In this document: positions 11,836 through 22,820 of the stretch, piece by piece
Numbering within the stretch: the stretch's first letter is position 1
Layout of the letters: every line of letters starts with the position of its first letter
NCBI RefSeq assembly: GCF_932294415.1
Contig: NC_065541.1
Location: forward strand, 57,328,290 to 57,392,289
Length of the DNA stretch: 64,000 nt
Source of the DNA: Quercus robur
Taxonomy: Eukaryota; Streptophyta; Magnoliopsida; Fagales; Fagaceae
Reading direction: 5' to 3'
The notes under the pieces: generated by a model
The model's database searches: none
Seen by the model: the letters and a program-made list of their open reading frames with translations, nothing else
What the model was told of the DNA's origin: nothing
Position numbers and translations under genes: made by a program

Positions 11836-12167
11836 GCCAATATGACCAAGTATCATTGTTTGGCAAAATATATAGATTTACCATTGTTTGTGAAATAATT
11901 AGAGATCTACCACTTTTTTTAAACTCGAGATTGTAAAACTCGAGTTCCATGGAAATTTTTTGATGTATCTCAAGTTCTAGGAATTCGAGTTCCATAAAAA
12001 ATAGCATGACAAATATGAAGACTATTTTTTCAAAGAACTTGAGTTTTTGAAACTTGAGTTACATTGCAAACTTGAGTTTCAAAAAAGTGGTAAATTGTTA
12101 AATATTTCACAAACAATGGTATATTGCTAGATATTTTGCCAAACAGTGCTATATGGCCATTTTGGCC
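11836..12167. mobile_element. Foldback MITE with roughly 100-bp inverted repeats
   Basis: The left arm starts GCCAATATGACCAAGTATCA and the right arm, inverted, starts GCCAAAATGGCCATATAGCA. Similarity continues through TTGTTTGGCAAAATAT, CCATTGTTTGTGAAAT and TACCACTTTTTT, then CTCGAGTT-type blocks. The 12-mer AAACTTCTTGTG occurs at 11825-11836 and 12168-12179, a long target duplication more like MULE-derived MITEs than hAT. There is no coding capacity. The exact border is uncertain by one or two bases. Confidence 0.75.
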
Positions 12168-12179
12168 AAACTTCTTGTG

Positions 12180-13960
12180 ATATCTTAAGATATGGCATGC
12201 AGTCTTGCATAGGCATGAGACTTATCCATATCACACACATGTCACGTTCTCATTTTGGATTTTAATAGCTGTCTATGATTGTTTTGTTCGTTCAGTTTGA
12301 GCTTAACTTTATTGGATCTTGTTAATGTATATGTATACATTAATCATTCATTTTAAGAAACTTTTATAAGAAATTGAAAAGGTTGAAAATAGAATAAACC
12401 ATGTAGGAAGTAGTAACACAAATAAATGACTTCCGGTCATGGACCATAAGAAATTTCTTCCCTCTTGCCAAAAACTTAAAGAGTGAAACTGTGAAAGTCA
12501 AACCACAAGCAATTATGTCTGGCCTGCAATGAAAAACTTACACTTAACCCACCAAAAGTCCCATGAATTTTGATGAACAGCTAATGGTAAAATTATGGTT
12601 GATTATAAATATATTTCTTTTCTTTTTCTTCCTCTTGAATGCCTTTTCACCAATTGTTGCCTATCTATAAAATTCTCCAGTTGAATGCTATTAAACTAGC
12701 CATGTTTTAAGCATCCATTTGTAGGGGCAAACAACCGGGTTACTGGGAATCTTCTTTTTGGATCAAACAGAATGCTGCTACAACTACAAGGACCACAGGG
12801 TCACTTAAAATACAAGAAGTTTTTAAGAGGTCAGAATTTCGGGTCTTGGTATTCAGGAATAGTAAGTTTACTAGAGTTTCAATTAAAGGTTGACCTTCAA
12901 AGTTCAGACAAAAAGAAAATAAAGGTTGATCTATACTCATTTGGAATTGGATGGATTAAAAGACAAAAGTAGTGATGCCCTTGGCGCTATTGATCCTCTT
13001 TAAGTTCTTTAACATCTCAATTACCACAACCACACAGCCACACAGGCCTAATGTTGATGCGATTTTGGTTGACATTAATTAGGATGGTGCTAATTTCTTT
13101 TCCTTTTTGGCGTATTAGCCATGTTTTTCACAAGGAAAACCAAGGAGCTGCTATTTTTTTCTTTGACTGGAAAGATTCCCAGCTCTGTTTTGCGCGGTAG
13201 CAGATGGCTTTGGAGCCTCTTTAACCTCTCCAGATTATTATACAAGTTTTGACGTCATTCATCCAGTGAGGGAGAGAGGTTATTGAAATTGAATACTGCT
13301 AAAGCTACAACAATTTTACTACAAATATATTTACAAACTAATGTGAAATAAACATGATTGGTAGATTTACAATCTAAAAACTTATGATCTGCTGGGTGGC
13401 TCAGCATGAGGATGAGGTATCCTTAACATCACTCCCAAAATAAACACCAATTGGTTAGAGTAATTCTAGGATGCTACAAACATAAACTTTACAAACTAAC
13501 ATGCTACCAATCACAAAAATAATTCAAATATTCATTTATTATGTTGTTTAAGTAGTACAATTATATTCTTGTCACATCAATTTGTAAGTTTTTTTGTGTT
13601 AAAATTTTTGTTAGCATTAACATTTTCGATATGGGTATGTAAGTGTGTCATGTTCCCGTTTGAACAAAGCACACATTTGTATGTCAATGATTTGAAGGAA
13701 TTTACGTGTATATATTTTCAAAAATATATGAGTCAAGTCTCATATTGTAGGCATAATGATTGCATATTAAAGTTGCATTTCAACATCCCTTGATTTATAC
13801 ATTGGGCGTATTCAATTTTTAAATACCAATAATCAAATTGCTAGATTCACAGCCAAGAAACAACGTATTTGTTAGCAAAGTTTTGGAGATTGAGAATGAA
13901 ATAGATATTAAAAAGCATTTTAGTTGAGAATACCCCCAAATTTTAGCTTTAAAAGAAACT
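12180..13960. other. Spacer without recognised features
   Basis: AT-rich. The short open frames near 12772 and 13569 lack motifs and I do not call them genes. Confidence 0.5.
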
Positions 13961-16680
13961 AGCCATAGACCCACCGATGCGTGGGAATATATAAATATTA
14001 TATGATTGGGTGTAGTATATGAAAAGTAACAATTAATTCAAGTATTATCTTTTTAAAAAAAAATTTCTATAAAGTATTTTTCTTTTCTTTTTATATCTAC
14101 AAATATATCATATTATTATTTTTTGTATGTTTGATTAATATTTTTCTAAGGTGAACTACATTCTTCTCTCTCTCTCTCTCTCTCTCTCTAGGATTTTTTT
14201 CTTTCTTATAATTCTGTTTAAGGTTGATGGCTTTTTTTTTTTTTATAAAAAAAGCGTTATGATATTATGTTATTTTAATTTCTCATTACAAAGTCTTCTC
14301 TCTCCCTTTTATATAGCTTCGCTTGAATTTTGATTTGAGTTAATACTTAGTTCTTTTTTAGGTAATAAGAGTAATATTATCATAATGAAAAAAAAAAAAA
14401 AAAAAAAACAACAACAACAAACAATATCAAAGAAAAAATAACCCAAGGGACAATTCTAAGAGTAGAAAGAAACTCAATGATAGAAAAACAATTCAAAGCA
14501 CCTGAAAATGCCTACCAATTTTTTGGGTGATAAATTATTATAAAGTCTATCTTTTATTTCTTTTGTTTCATCTTAATTTTGGTTAAGATAACATTGTAAA
14601 TTTGTAATGAATTTATACTATTTGCCATTAGGGTGTGATTCATTAAGGTTTGTTGCCATTTCAAATTCCCATTGTAACCCTAAAACCTCCAATTACACAT
14701 TCCATTCTTCACTTAAATGTAATTTAATTTATTATTTTGTTCTTCACTTATAGAGTTGAAAACCACATCCGTCTGGAATTGGAAAAGACTCAGGTATCAT
14801 CTTTGCATCACAATATTTGCTTAAATTTATATATGATTGTCCCTTGAAGTTTAGAGTAATTCGGATTGTTTACAATATTTGAATGGAATCACCTCTATCT
14901 CTAATTGTATTGTATCATTACTCTCACTCAAATTGTTGGATGAATTAATGAAATACTTGATTCATGCTCTACACCCCCAAAACCCATTAAAATAGGTTTA
15001 GACTTTAACTGAGATGAAGTGAGGTAATATCCAGGTAGAATCTGAGTTTTTGGGCTTCAAGGAAGGTATAAGCTTTAATTTTTTTCTCTTTGTTTAACGT
15101 TTTAATTAGATAATATTAATATATTATTAGAATTTATATTTTAATTTAATGGGGTCTTCAGTCTTCTGTTTGTCTACAAGAAGTATTGCACTAATTCCCT
15201 TTATTTTGGTAGAATTTTATAAACAATGCAAAAAAGATAAAGAGGCAAAGATGAAACAAAAATTTAAAAGCAACAAATTGCTACCCACATTCTCCAATAT
15301 ATGCAAGTCCAACAACAATGTCAATTTAAGCAATAAGAAAGCAGAGAAGATATAGCAGGTGCTTTTTTGTTTTCGTTATGAATACATATAAAATTGCATT
15401 GTCCCATAGTATCTAAAATTAACTCGATTTATTCATTTTAAACTGAAAAGTGACTACAATTTAGAAGAGAAGATCTCAACAATGTTAGAAATACAACTGG
15501 CATAAGAACATTTATGTTTCTATTTTTCTTTTTTATAAACATTTATGTTTCTAATTATTTTGCAATAAATACAACATATACTGTGTTATAGTAGCTTCTT
15601 CTTTTTTTTCTTATATAGAAAAAGTTACATAATCATGTTTATGCAGATACTATACCAAACAATTCAGCTATAATTTCCTATCATTTCCAGCAACCAACAA
15701 AACAAAGTCTTCATCTTAGTAATAAACATATTTTTACATTAAATCATATTTTTTGTTAAATATTTAAACATCGGATGTCAATCTAAAACTCTACATTAAA
15801 TTATAATACAGAAAAATATTATGAACCATGGAACTTTGGCCAACCATATCATGCAAATGCCCCTATTGTGGTGCATTAATTATTATGGTATGAAGAACGT
15901 GTATGAAAAGCAATGCATCATAGAAATCCACATAATCAAGAAGATAATGTGTTATTTGAGCTAAATGTAAGCCACATCAGTTTCTATTCTAAGGGGAATA
16001 TAAAACCATGACTACTACCTGCTGCCCATATTCAATGATTTCAAATAGGCATGAACTGCTCAAGTAGTCTTTTACCATTACTAATTTTGTAAAGTATGCC
16101 ATCTAACCGAAAATTCCCACAGAGAGAGAGAGAGAGAGAGTACTCAGGTTTTTTGTTGGAAAAATATGGATTGGATGTGAGAAATAATATTGAATTTATA
16201 GAAAATAAAATAGGGAGAAGAAGAGTCAAAATACAGTAAAGAGAAAATGATGGAGTAACAATAAAGTAGAGAGTAGTGAGGAGAGATAAAGAGGCAAAGA
16301 GGGAGGGGAAAGATTGAAAGAAATGTAATAGCAAATGTAGACTTATAGGGAGAGTAAGATTTTTTTTTTTCCTATTTCTTAATAGGGATAATAAAAGTGA
16401 GTAAAGAAGAGGTCAAAAAAAGTGAATGATGTGGCCACTGATATGGCTCAATAGGAGCATAGTAACAATAAATGCTATACTTCAACTTTTAGATATATAT
16501 AGATGAATCTGGGCATTCACTTGGAACACTGCCCATCTTTAGTATGACCAAAATAGAACATAACACAAGCATCAACCTAGCTGCACATCAATGTCCAATC
16601 TAAATTGATCATGAGACAATGCCAAACTATAATGTTCGACATCTCCCAAAAATATATAAAGATTCATCAGCACATTTAGG
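13960..16680. other. Spacer with microsatellites and repeat-family fragments
   Basis: Contains (CT)n at 14162-14189, an A/CAA tract at 14388-14420 and (GA)n at 16122-16140. At 16436-16500 there is a block (ATGTGG...AACATAGTAACAATAAAT-like) that recurs at 53255-53315, so both are probably parts of one dispersed non-autonomous repeat. No gene is recognised. Confidence 0.45.
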
Positions 16681-16714
16681 CTACAGAACATAAAGGAAAA
16701 AGAAATATAAGCCT

Positions 16715-16956
16715 TGGGAACTTACTAGACCATTACTGCAACCAAGTCCGCTTAAGAAGAATAGAACTGCATGTTGCATGTGCCCAATAAATGCTTGACG
16801 AAGTTCTTTATGCCAACTTCTATAATGCTCCAGTGAGAAACAAAGCTGCCGAATCACCTCTCTTTTCTCCTCAGCCCCATCTGAGATGAGAACTATCTGG
16901 CTATCTACTTCTTTCTCCAGCTCCTCCACTTTCAATCTTTGTTCATCTACTAGATT
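16715..16956 (-). pseudogene. C-terminal exon relic of a NETWORKED/KIP1-type actin-binding protein
   Basis: The frame starting just after a GACAG acceptor-like site at 16957 reads [20 protein letters not shown], then [20 protein letters not shown] and [13 protein letters not shown]. The block '[26 protein letters not shown]' closes many NETWORKED/kinase-interacting-protein-1 family members, coiled-coil proteins that bind actin at membranes. Only this last exon is present. Immediately upstream (16961 onward, same strand) the sequence turns into LINE reverse transcriptase, so the remainder is either missing or displaced by that insertion. The usual terminus after the GH is replaced by a hydrophobic run-on. 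I treat it as a relic, not a working gene. Confidence 0.6.
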
Positions 16957-16960
16957 CTGT

Positions 16961-18328
16961 CACCAAAAAAAGTTTCGGATTAGAGCTTCTATATCATGGC
17001 ACAATCCAGTAGGTAATTTGAAGCATGACATCGTATAAGTAGGTAATGCTTGAACCACCGCCTTCATTAAAACCTCTCGGCCTGCTTGAGATAATAGTTT
17101 CCCCTCCCATCCTTGCAACTTCTTCCACACCCTTTGTTTGATGTTCTCAAAGCTCTCTTTCTTTTTTCTACCGAGAAAAGACGATAGACCTAAATATTTT
17201 TCATATTGTTGGACCACTGACACCCCAAGAGCTATTTTAATTGTATCCTGCAAATCCTGTGGTGTTGACTTGCTGGAAAAAAAAAATTAAAAAAAAATGA
17301 AATAAAAAGGGTTTTTCTCTATTGATCTGTTGGTCCAATGCTCTCTCATACTTGGCTTAAGACCTCCAATGGCTTCTTGCATTCATTTTCTTTTGCCTTG
17401 CAAAAAATACGACTGTCATTTGCAAAAAAGAGATGTGTTAGTCGAGGTCCATTCCGGCAAATTAAAACACCCTTATGTCTCCCAGTGTCTTAGCTCTTTT
17501 CAACAGCCTATGAAATCCTTCTATGCACAAGAGGAATAAATATGCTGAGAGAGAGTCACCTTGGCGAAGACCTCTAGTTGGTGTAATATGCTCATGTGGT
17601 TCCCCATTGATCAAAATTGATTAAGCCGCTATAGAAATACACTTCATTAGTTTTGTCCAGGTATTAGCAAATCCCCTTTTTTTTTCATAAACTTTTCCAT
17701 GTACTCCAATTTCACTCTATCATAAGCCTTGCTCATATCCAATATCATATAACCTGTGTTACCTGTAGAGTGATTTCTTATCAAATGCAAAGTTTCAAAA
17801 GCCACTATGATATTGTCTGAAATACAATGTTCCGTCATGAAAGTGCTTTGATGTTTAGAAATAAGATGTGGCAAAATCTATCTTAACCTGTTTGCCAGAA
17901 CCTTGAAAAATACTCTGTATAAAACATTGCTGAGACTAATAGGGTAATATTGTGAAACATATTTAGGATTTTACTTTGGAAATCAAAGTGATAAAAGAAT
18001 AGCAAAATGCACTGAGGAGAGTACCCGAATTTAAATAAATTAAGATAGCCTCAGTAATGTCATTACCTACCAAAGACCAGTAGCTTTGATAAAAAAGTGG
18101 AGGCATACCATCCAACTCAGGTGACTTGAGGGGTGCCATCTGTTTTAGTGCAAGTTCCACTTCTTGGGCTGTAAATTCTTTTGTCAACTGTCTATTCATA
18201 TTGTCTATCACTGCAGTTGGGATTTGTTCCAGAATTTCATCAAAGCTGTCCGGATTGCTTGATGTAAAAACACACCACAATATCAACCACACGGCCAAGT
18301 TATGTAATCCACTGCCCTTCTTCATCAT
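16961..18328 (-). pseudogene. LINE-1 reverse transcriptase, fragmented
   Basis: Blocks in order: a fingers region with LKSPELDGMPPLFYQSYW (the family's 'K.PG.DG....F.Q..W'), HQSTFMTEHCISDNIIVAFE, the palm motif MILDMSKAYDRV, then THLFFANDSRIFCKAK, where the family has FADD, so the first catalytic Asp reads Asn. The last block is YLGLSSFLGRKKKESF ... KLQGWEGKLLSQAGREVLMK. Stops and frameshifts separate the blocks (17254-17640 has several). Together they show an L1-type RT whose active site is lost. Confidence 0.85.
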
Positions 18329-18726
18329 AGAGGCCCTTGATATAATTCCTTTGACATCATTGTGTTGTTTTGCTATGAAAGAACCTTGTGTTTTTATCTT
18401 CGTCCTTCAGCCATTGAATTTTTTTACGTTGAGCCCACATACTAGCCTTACGATCCAAAAGCATATTTATTTCTATTTCTAGTTGCTTCACCATCCATTC
18501 ATAGCCAACTTCTCTACCTTTTCAAATAATTTTATTTTCTTCTCTAGCTCTCAGCAAACATTCCTAAAATTTTGTTTGCTCCACTTTGTCAACTCCTTTC
18601 CACATGTATCAATTTTTTTCAGAATTTTTAGCTCCCTCGATTCCTCATTATTTTCCTTCCAAACCACTTCAACCGCATCGCCACATCCTTTTCAATTATC
18701 CACATCTATTCAAATCTAAAGGGCTT

Positions 18727-19081
18727 CTATTGTCTGCAATCCATATCATCGGGCACTATCCAAGGAGTTTTGTGATTTGATGTAGTGACGTCAAGGTGGT
18801 ATACCCTAGTATCAGGAAATAAAGAGAACCAATTAGTAGTTGCTACTACTTTGTCAAGGCATTCCCAAACTGTGTCTACAATGGATCTTTTGGCTAAGAA
18901 CACAATAGAGGGATCTTTTGGAGGGATCAATGAGTTTCTTATATTCAAATTATCCTAGCTTCATTCGTCCATCTTTCGTCTAAAAACACAACGGAGGGAT
19001 CTTTTGCCCACACCATGTTTGTGAGTTATTTTCTGTTCCTTGGTTTTCAAGCCCCCAGCAATTCCAACATAAGAAACTCAT
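18727..19081 (-). pseudogene. LINE-1 endonuclease, ends preserved
   Basis: The start MSFLCWNCWGLEN matches the APE-type endonuclease opening 'MSxLxWNCRGLGN' at 19081. Near 18800 the block NWFSLFPDTRVYHLDVTTSN followed by HKTPWIV matches the closing 'W...FP...V.HL....SDHxPL.I', with the SDH of the family reading SNH. The middle of the domain is deleted (about 350 bp remain of an expected 650-700 bp). Confidence 0.7.
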
Positions 19082-20072
19082 TGCTTCTGATAGGGTTGGG
19101 AACCAGCCTCTGACGATATCATTTTGCTTGCTTTGTCCACCTGAGAAACCAATCTTCTCAACTTTAGTAATTCAAGTTGACTCTCCTTATCTCTAGTAGC
19201 TCTCTTATCTCCCACTGCCTTTTCCATAATTATGTCGATTCCTATATCAGTCCTAGTAATCCGTTTCCATCTTCCTTCATGTATCTCGGTGCTATTGGAT
19301 ATGTCTGATAGTGATGACAAGGGCACATAAGTTGGGGGGTTGGAGTGAATCCCACGTGAGTAGACTTTTGTCGAGGGAGGTCTCTCATTAATTGTAAAAG
19401 AATCCGGAATATTTTCTTTGTTAGTGCCCTTATATAAATCCAAAAAAAAAAAAAATTCCTAGATCAAATCAAACTTGCATAGAAAACAGTTTGTTTCCTG
19501 AATACTTTCTTTAAACAGCTCATTTGATATTTTTCCTTCCACATAATTCGAGTTAGTAATATTCAAATTACTAAGATTTGTTTGACCCGTGATACCTGGA
19601 TTGGAAAGTCCCATATTCTCCTTCTAAAAATATGGAATATTAATTGCAAGTTGTAAAGCCACCTCTATTTCCTTTTCAGGCCGTATGATCTCTAGGGAAG
19701 GACCCCCCACTACAAAAAAAAGGTCCTCTGGTCACGTTTTAAAAATGCGGATATATGCCAAAAAAACGTGGCTATAGATTATAGCCGCGTTTTTTTAGGC
19801 CGCGGTTCAGAATGGGGCCCCATGCGAACCACCACCACTGACAGTCATTCAATTGGGTTTGGAGATGTTGTCAAAGAGGAAGCACCAATTTTCTTCGAAT
19901 AAAAACCAGGGACTATGACAACATTCTTCCTTGTTGACGTGAAAGGTACTGCTCATATCCATTGTCCAAAGTACCGGGATTATATCTGTAGTGTACCATC
20001 ACTCTCTAATTGTAACTTGCAACCTCTATCAACATGTGTAAGACAACTAAACCAATAGCAAAGATTTGGCAG
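19082..20072 (-). pseudogene. LINE-1 ORF1, 3' portion
   Basis: The frame at 19443-19078 reads IHEGRWKRITRTDIGID and ends SEAGSQPYQKQ directly before the endonuclease ATG, a standard ORF1/ORF2 junction of plant L1s ('EAGxQPxxxQ' then MS.L.WNCRG). Further upstream the protein is degraded. The bases just left of the LTR insertion encode the second half of the zinc knuckle (LPNLCYWFSCLTHVDRGC). Confidence 0.7.
19708..19805. mobile_element. CACTA-like terminal fragment or MITE inside LINE-1
   Basis: Begins CACTACAAAAAAAA and contains an inverted motif pair (AACGTGGCTATAG / CTATAGCCGCGTT region). CACTACAA is the typical CACTA terminus. No matching right end (TTGTAGTG) was found next to it, so it is probably truncated. 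Confidence 0.45.
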
Positions 20073-20077
20073 ACATT

Positions 20078-22024
20078 TGTGAGAGACCACGCCCTTGGCC
20101 CCATTTTGGGTGTTGTTGGGCCAAACTCATGTGAATGGGTGGAGTCGTGCTATTGTCTCTCAAAATAAAGGTTCGATTGATTATATTTTCCCCTTTAAAT
20201 TAAGGGTTTTATAATGGAGTCGTCACTTATTTAATTATTGGAATAAATAAGAAAACTAAATTGAAAAATTCCTCATTTTATTGATTTGCAAATGAATTTA
20301 CATTGATCATTAGAAATTACATGGGCTTGGTTTTAGATACAATCTAAAATAAAGTACATGACTTTGTTTCTTAGTTACAATCTAGAAATTGAAAATTAAA
20401 AGGATAAGCATTGATTTATCAACTCTTGATCTAAGTTCGGAGACTATGTTACAAGGTGGGAAGGTGTTAGGCACCCACCTTGCCCGATGAAACTAGTCTT
20501 TTAGACTATGGTGGCTAACATTCATATCATATCATCCAATATGTTATCAATCAATTTGCATGTTGAATTTAATGTGTGTGCATGTGATAAACCCTAATTC
20601 AATTTATTAAGCATTGCATTTGGATTAAAAAATAAATTCTAGTGAATGTGTGTGGATGGTGATATCCTATATTCAAGGATCTGAAAAAATTATGAAACAA
20701 ACATCTTTTTCATATTTTTGATGTGGATTTAAGATCAAAGCTAGTGTTATGCATGAATATGTAATGAACAACCAAGAACATGTGAAGAACACATAAGAAC
20801 ATTTAAAATCATTCAAACATATTCAAGGGAATTTAAATAATTACTATCATGCTTTAATATTAAATTCTCAGCATGGTAACACAAAAAACAAGTTAGGAAA
20901 ATGGATTATATCTTCATGCAAGATCCATATGGTAGAGGATGAGACTATTGGTAGAAGTTGAGACTATTGGTAGAAGTCCTAAGGGTGGAGGAAAAGAAGA
21001 GTTAGGAGAGGGAGAATGAGTCTCACTCAATAACTTGAGTCTCAAGAAAATCAAAACATGACAAGACTACTCTACTTTACAAGAACTTAAGAGAGGAGAA
21101 GAGAAGGGGTTTATGTGTGCTTTGGAATGGAGGAGAATGGGGGGTTATATAGTAGTGGTGGAGAAAATATAAATGGAAGGTCATTTAATGAGGGTTGACA
21201 AAGAATCAGAAACCTAGACCTTATTTTAGCATTTGGGAAAATCGGATGCATTAAATGTAGAGATTGGTGGGAGTGAAGAGCAAGCAAAATTCGGTTTTCT
21301 TATAGCTACTGTAACAACCTATAAAGCTAACTTCAAAAAATTATATCTATCTTAATTTTGATTAGAATTGTCTCGTTCTTGTACTTAAATTGAAGCCCCG
21401 GCTGTCTAGTTTCTGGGAAAATTTACCTTATTCACAGATTCAAAATATTCTGAGAGATATCAACAAAATGGTGAGCAGATGTCATTTGTTAGAAAATAAT
21501 TTCAGCACAATTAACATTAATAGGTTCCAAATTAGTTTCCAATTAACATTAATAGGCTCCAATCACTCCTATTTTAGACTTATTAGTTCCAAATTTACCT
21601 TAATTAAAAAGATAATTGCACAAATTACTCATTGAATAATTAATATTTGACTATTTAATTAATTAAGTGTGTGCAACCTTACCATAAAATGTAGTCCTAG
21701 CCAATCAAATTATGACATTTCATTAATCTCAAATTGATTATAATTATAACCAATTGAAATCAATTTTTTATAATTACATATAGTCAGACTCAATTTATGA
21801 TAATGCATCTCGGCCATTAAAACTTGATTTGATGATAACTTTCAATATGATGGTTTGATTAGGGCGTATGACCAGTCAATTTAATCATTACAACATCAAG
21901 ATCATTTTGGTGGAATGAAATTAAGAATCTAATGACTAGACTTAAGATGCATATTTTCAAGGTAAAATTACCCCTTTACCCTCCATGTAAGATTAAATAC
22001 AGGTTATAAAATAGGGTGTCAACA
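20078..22024 (-). mobile_element. Solo LTR, 1,947 bp, TSD ACATT
   Basis: Ends are TGTTGACACCC (minus-strand start, 22024) and GGTCTCTCACA (minus-strand end, 20078), giving TG...CA. Both sides carry the 5-bp duplication ACATT (20073-20077 and 22025-22029). Inside is the conserved stretch GGTGTTAGGCACCCACC that I associate with Gypsy-type plant LTRs; Gypsy is therefore likely but not proven. There is no internal domain, primer-binding site or second LTR, so the element has recombined to a single LTR. Confidence 0.85.
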
Positions 22025-22240
22025 ACATTCATATTTGAAAGAGACCCACAATTCTCTGCCATTTTCAAGTGATATCACCCACCCACGACACAAAGGTTGG
22101 GAGATATCCAAAGTGACGCGAACTCGTATAAAACCATACCCCTTTATGTCTGTGACTTTTGGCATTTTACACGGTACCAATGACTGCATAAATTTTTTCG
22201 GCCACACTTCTGGTTTTGAATCTTACTAGTATTTTGTGTA
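22019..22240 (-). pseudogene. LINE-1 ORF1, 5' portion up to the zinc knuckle
   Basis: Reads YGFIRVRVTLDISQPLCRGW then ISLENGRELWVSFKYEC, the segment (DUF4283-type) that precedes the CCHC knuckle in plant L1 ORF1 proteins. The reading frame runs straight into the LTR. When the LTR and one ACATT copy are ignored, it continues as LPNLCYWFSC on the other side. The sequence before RVRVT is missing. Confidence 0.75.
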
Positions 22241-22820
22241 CCTGAACCCAAAAAGTAACCTAAGTTAAAATCCATATCACAAAAATCAATATACTTATTG
22301 TATCATTGTAACACCATAAGGTGTTTATCAAGGCTCCAAGGTTCCGTTGATAAGATTTTTTTCGTCTAAGTTTTGTTATCAAAGGTAAACAAAACTATAT
22401 GATCCTCCTCCTTCTTGACCTTAAACCCATTTCTTGATCTCCGAATTGGGTTAAAAGTTTTTGCACGTTTCGTCAATATTAAGTGCACGTTTCGTCAAGA
22501 ATTTTGCTACAATAACAAATTCTAGCACCGCCTCTTCCTCTTCCTCTTCTAGATAGAGATTAGTGCCCTCACGGTTAGAAAGAGTTAGGCAACTACACGC
22601 TTTTGTTAGGTTGTCCATTGGATGAAAAGATAGAATTTGGAAAGGATAGAAACTGTTTCCCAAGCCCTTCTCTTTCCGAATCCAAAATGAGCAAGGAAAG
22701 AGTTGCAGTCTCTATATATTGAGTGGGTAATCTGAAATCTGGCATTACATTTCGAAACACTTGTTCATAATCTCTCAATTGTCGGTTTTCGCTCATCATC
22801 AATCATCACAACCTCCTACG
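22241..22820. other. Presumed upstream region of the kelch-like pseudogene
   Basis: No gene recognised. TCTATATATT near 22709 could be a TATA box for the plus-strand gene starting about 110 bases later. Confidence 0.4.

Larger units (their letters stand above)
16961..22240 (-). mobile_element. L1-like LINE (LINE-1), decayed, interrupted by a solo LTR
   Basis: Minus-strand order is ORF1 with zinc knuckle (22230-19082), endonuclease starting MSFLCWNCWGLEN (ATG near 19081), reverse transcriptase (18328-17260) and the RT thumb/connection region (17253-16961). The 3' end (zf-RVT, RNase H, poly-A) is missing. Frames are broken many times, so it is not mobile. Two later insertions lie within ORF1: the solo LTR at 20078-22024 and a short CACTA-like fragment at 19708-19805. 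Confidence 0.85.

Noticed and set aside
12772..12972. Plus-strand frame with GHLKYKKFLRGQNFGSW
   Set aside because: Looks protein-like over a few residues, but no motif, splice context or promoter supports it.
15149..15355. Plus-strand frame of 68 codons starting MGSSVFCLSTRS
   Set aside because: AT-rich spacer, lysine-rich random composition, no recognisable domain.
13960..16510. Possible Helitron: a CTAGCCATAGACCCACCGATGCG start-like block and the repeat block at 16436-16500 as its end
   Set aside because: No TC start next to an A, no CTRR end with hairpin and no replication protein could be shown; the pairing rests on general resemblance only.
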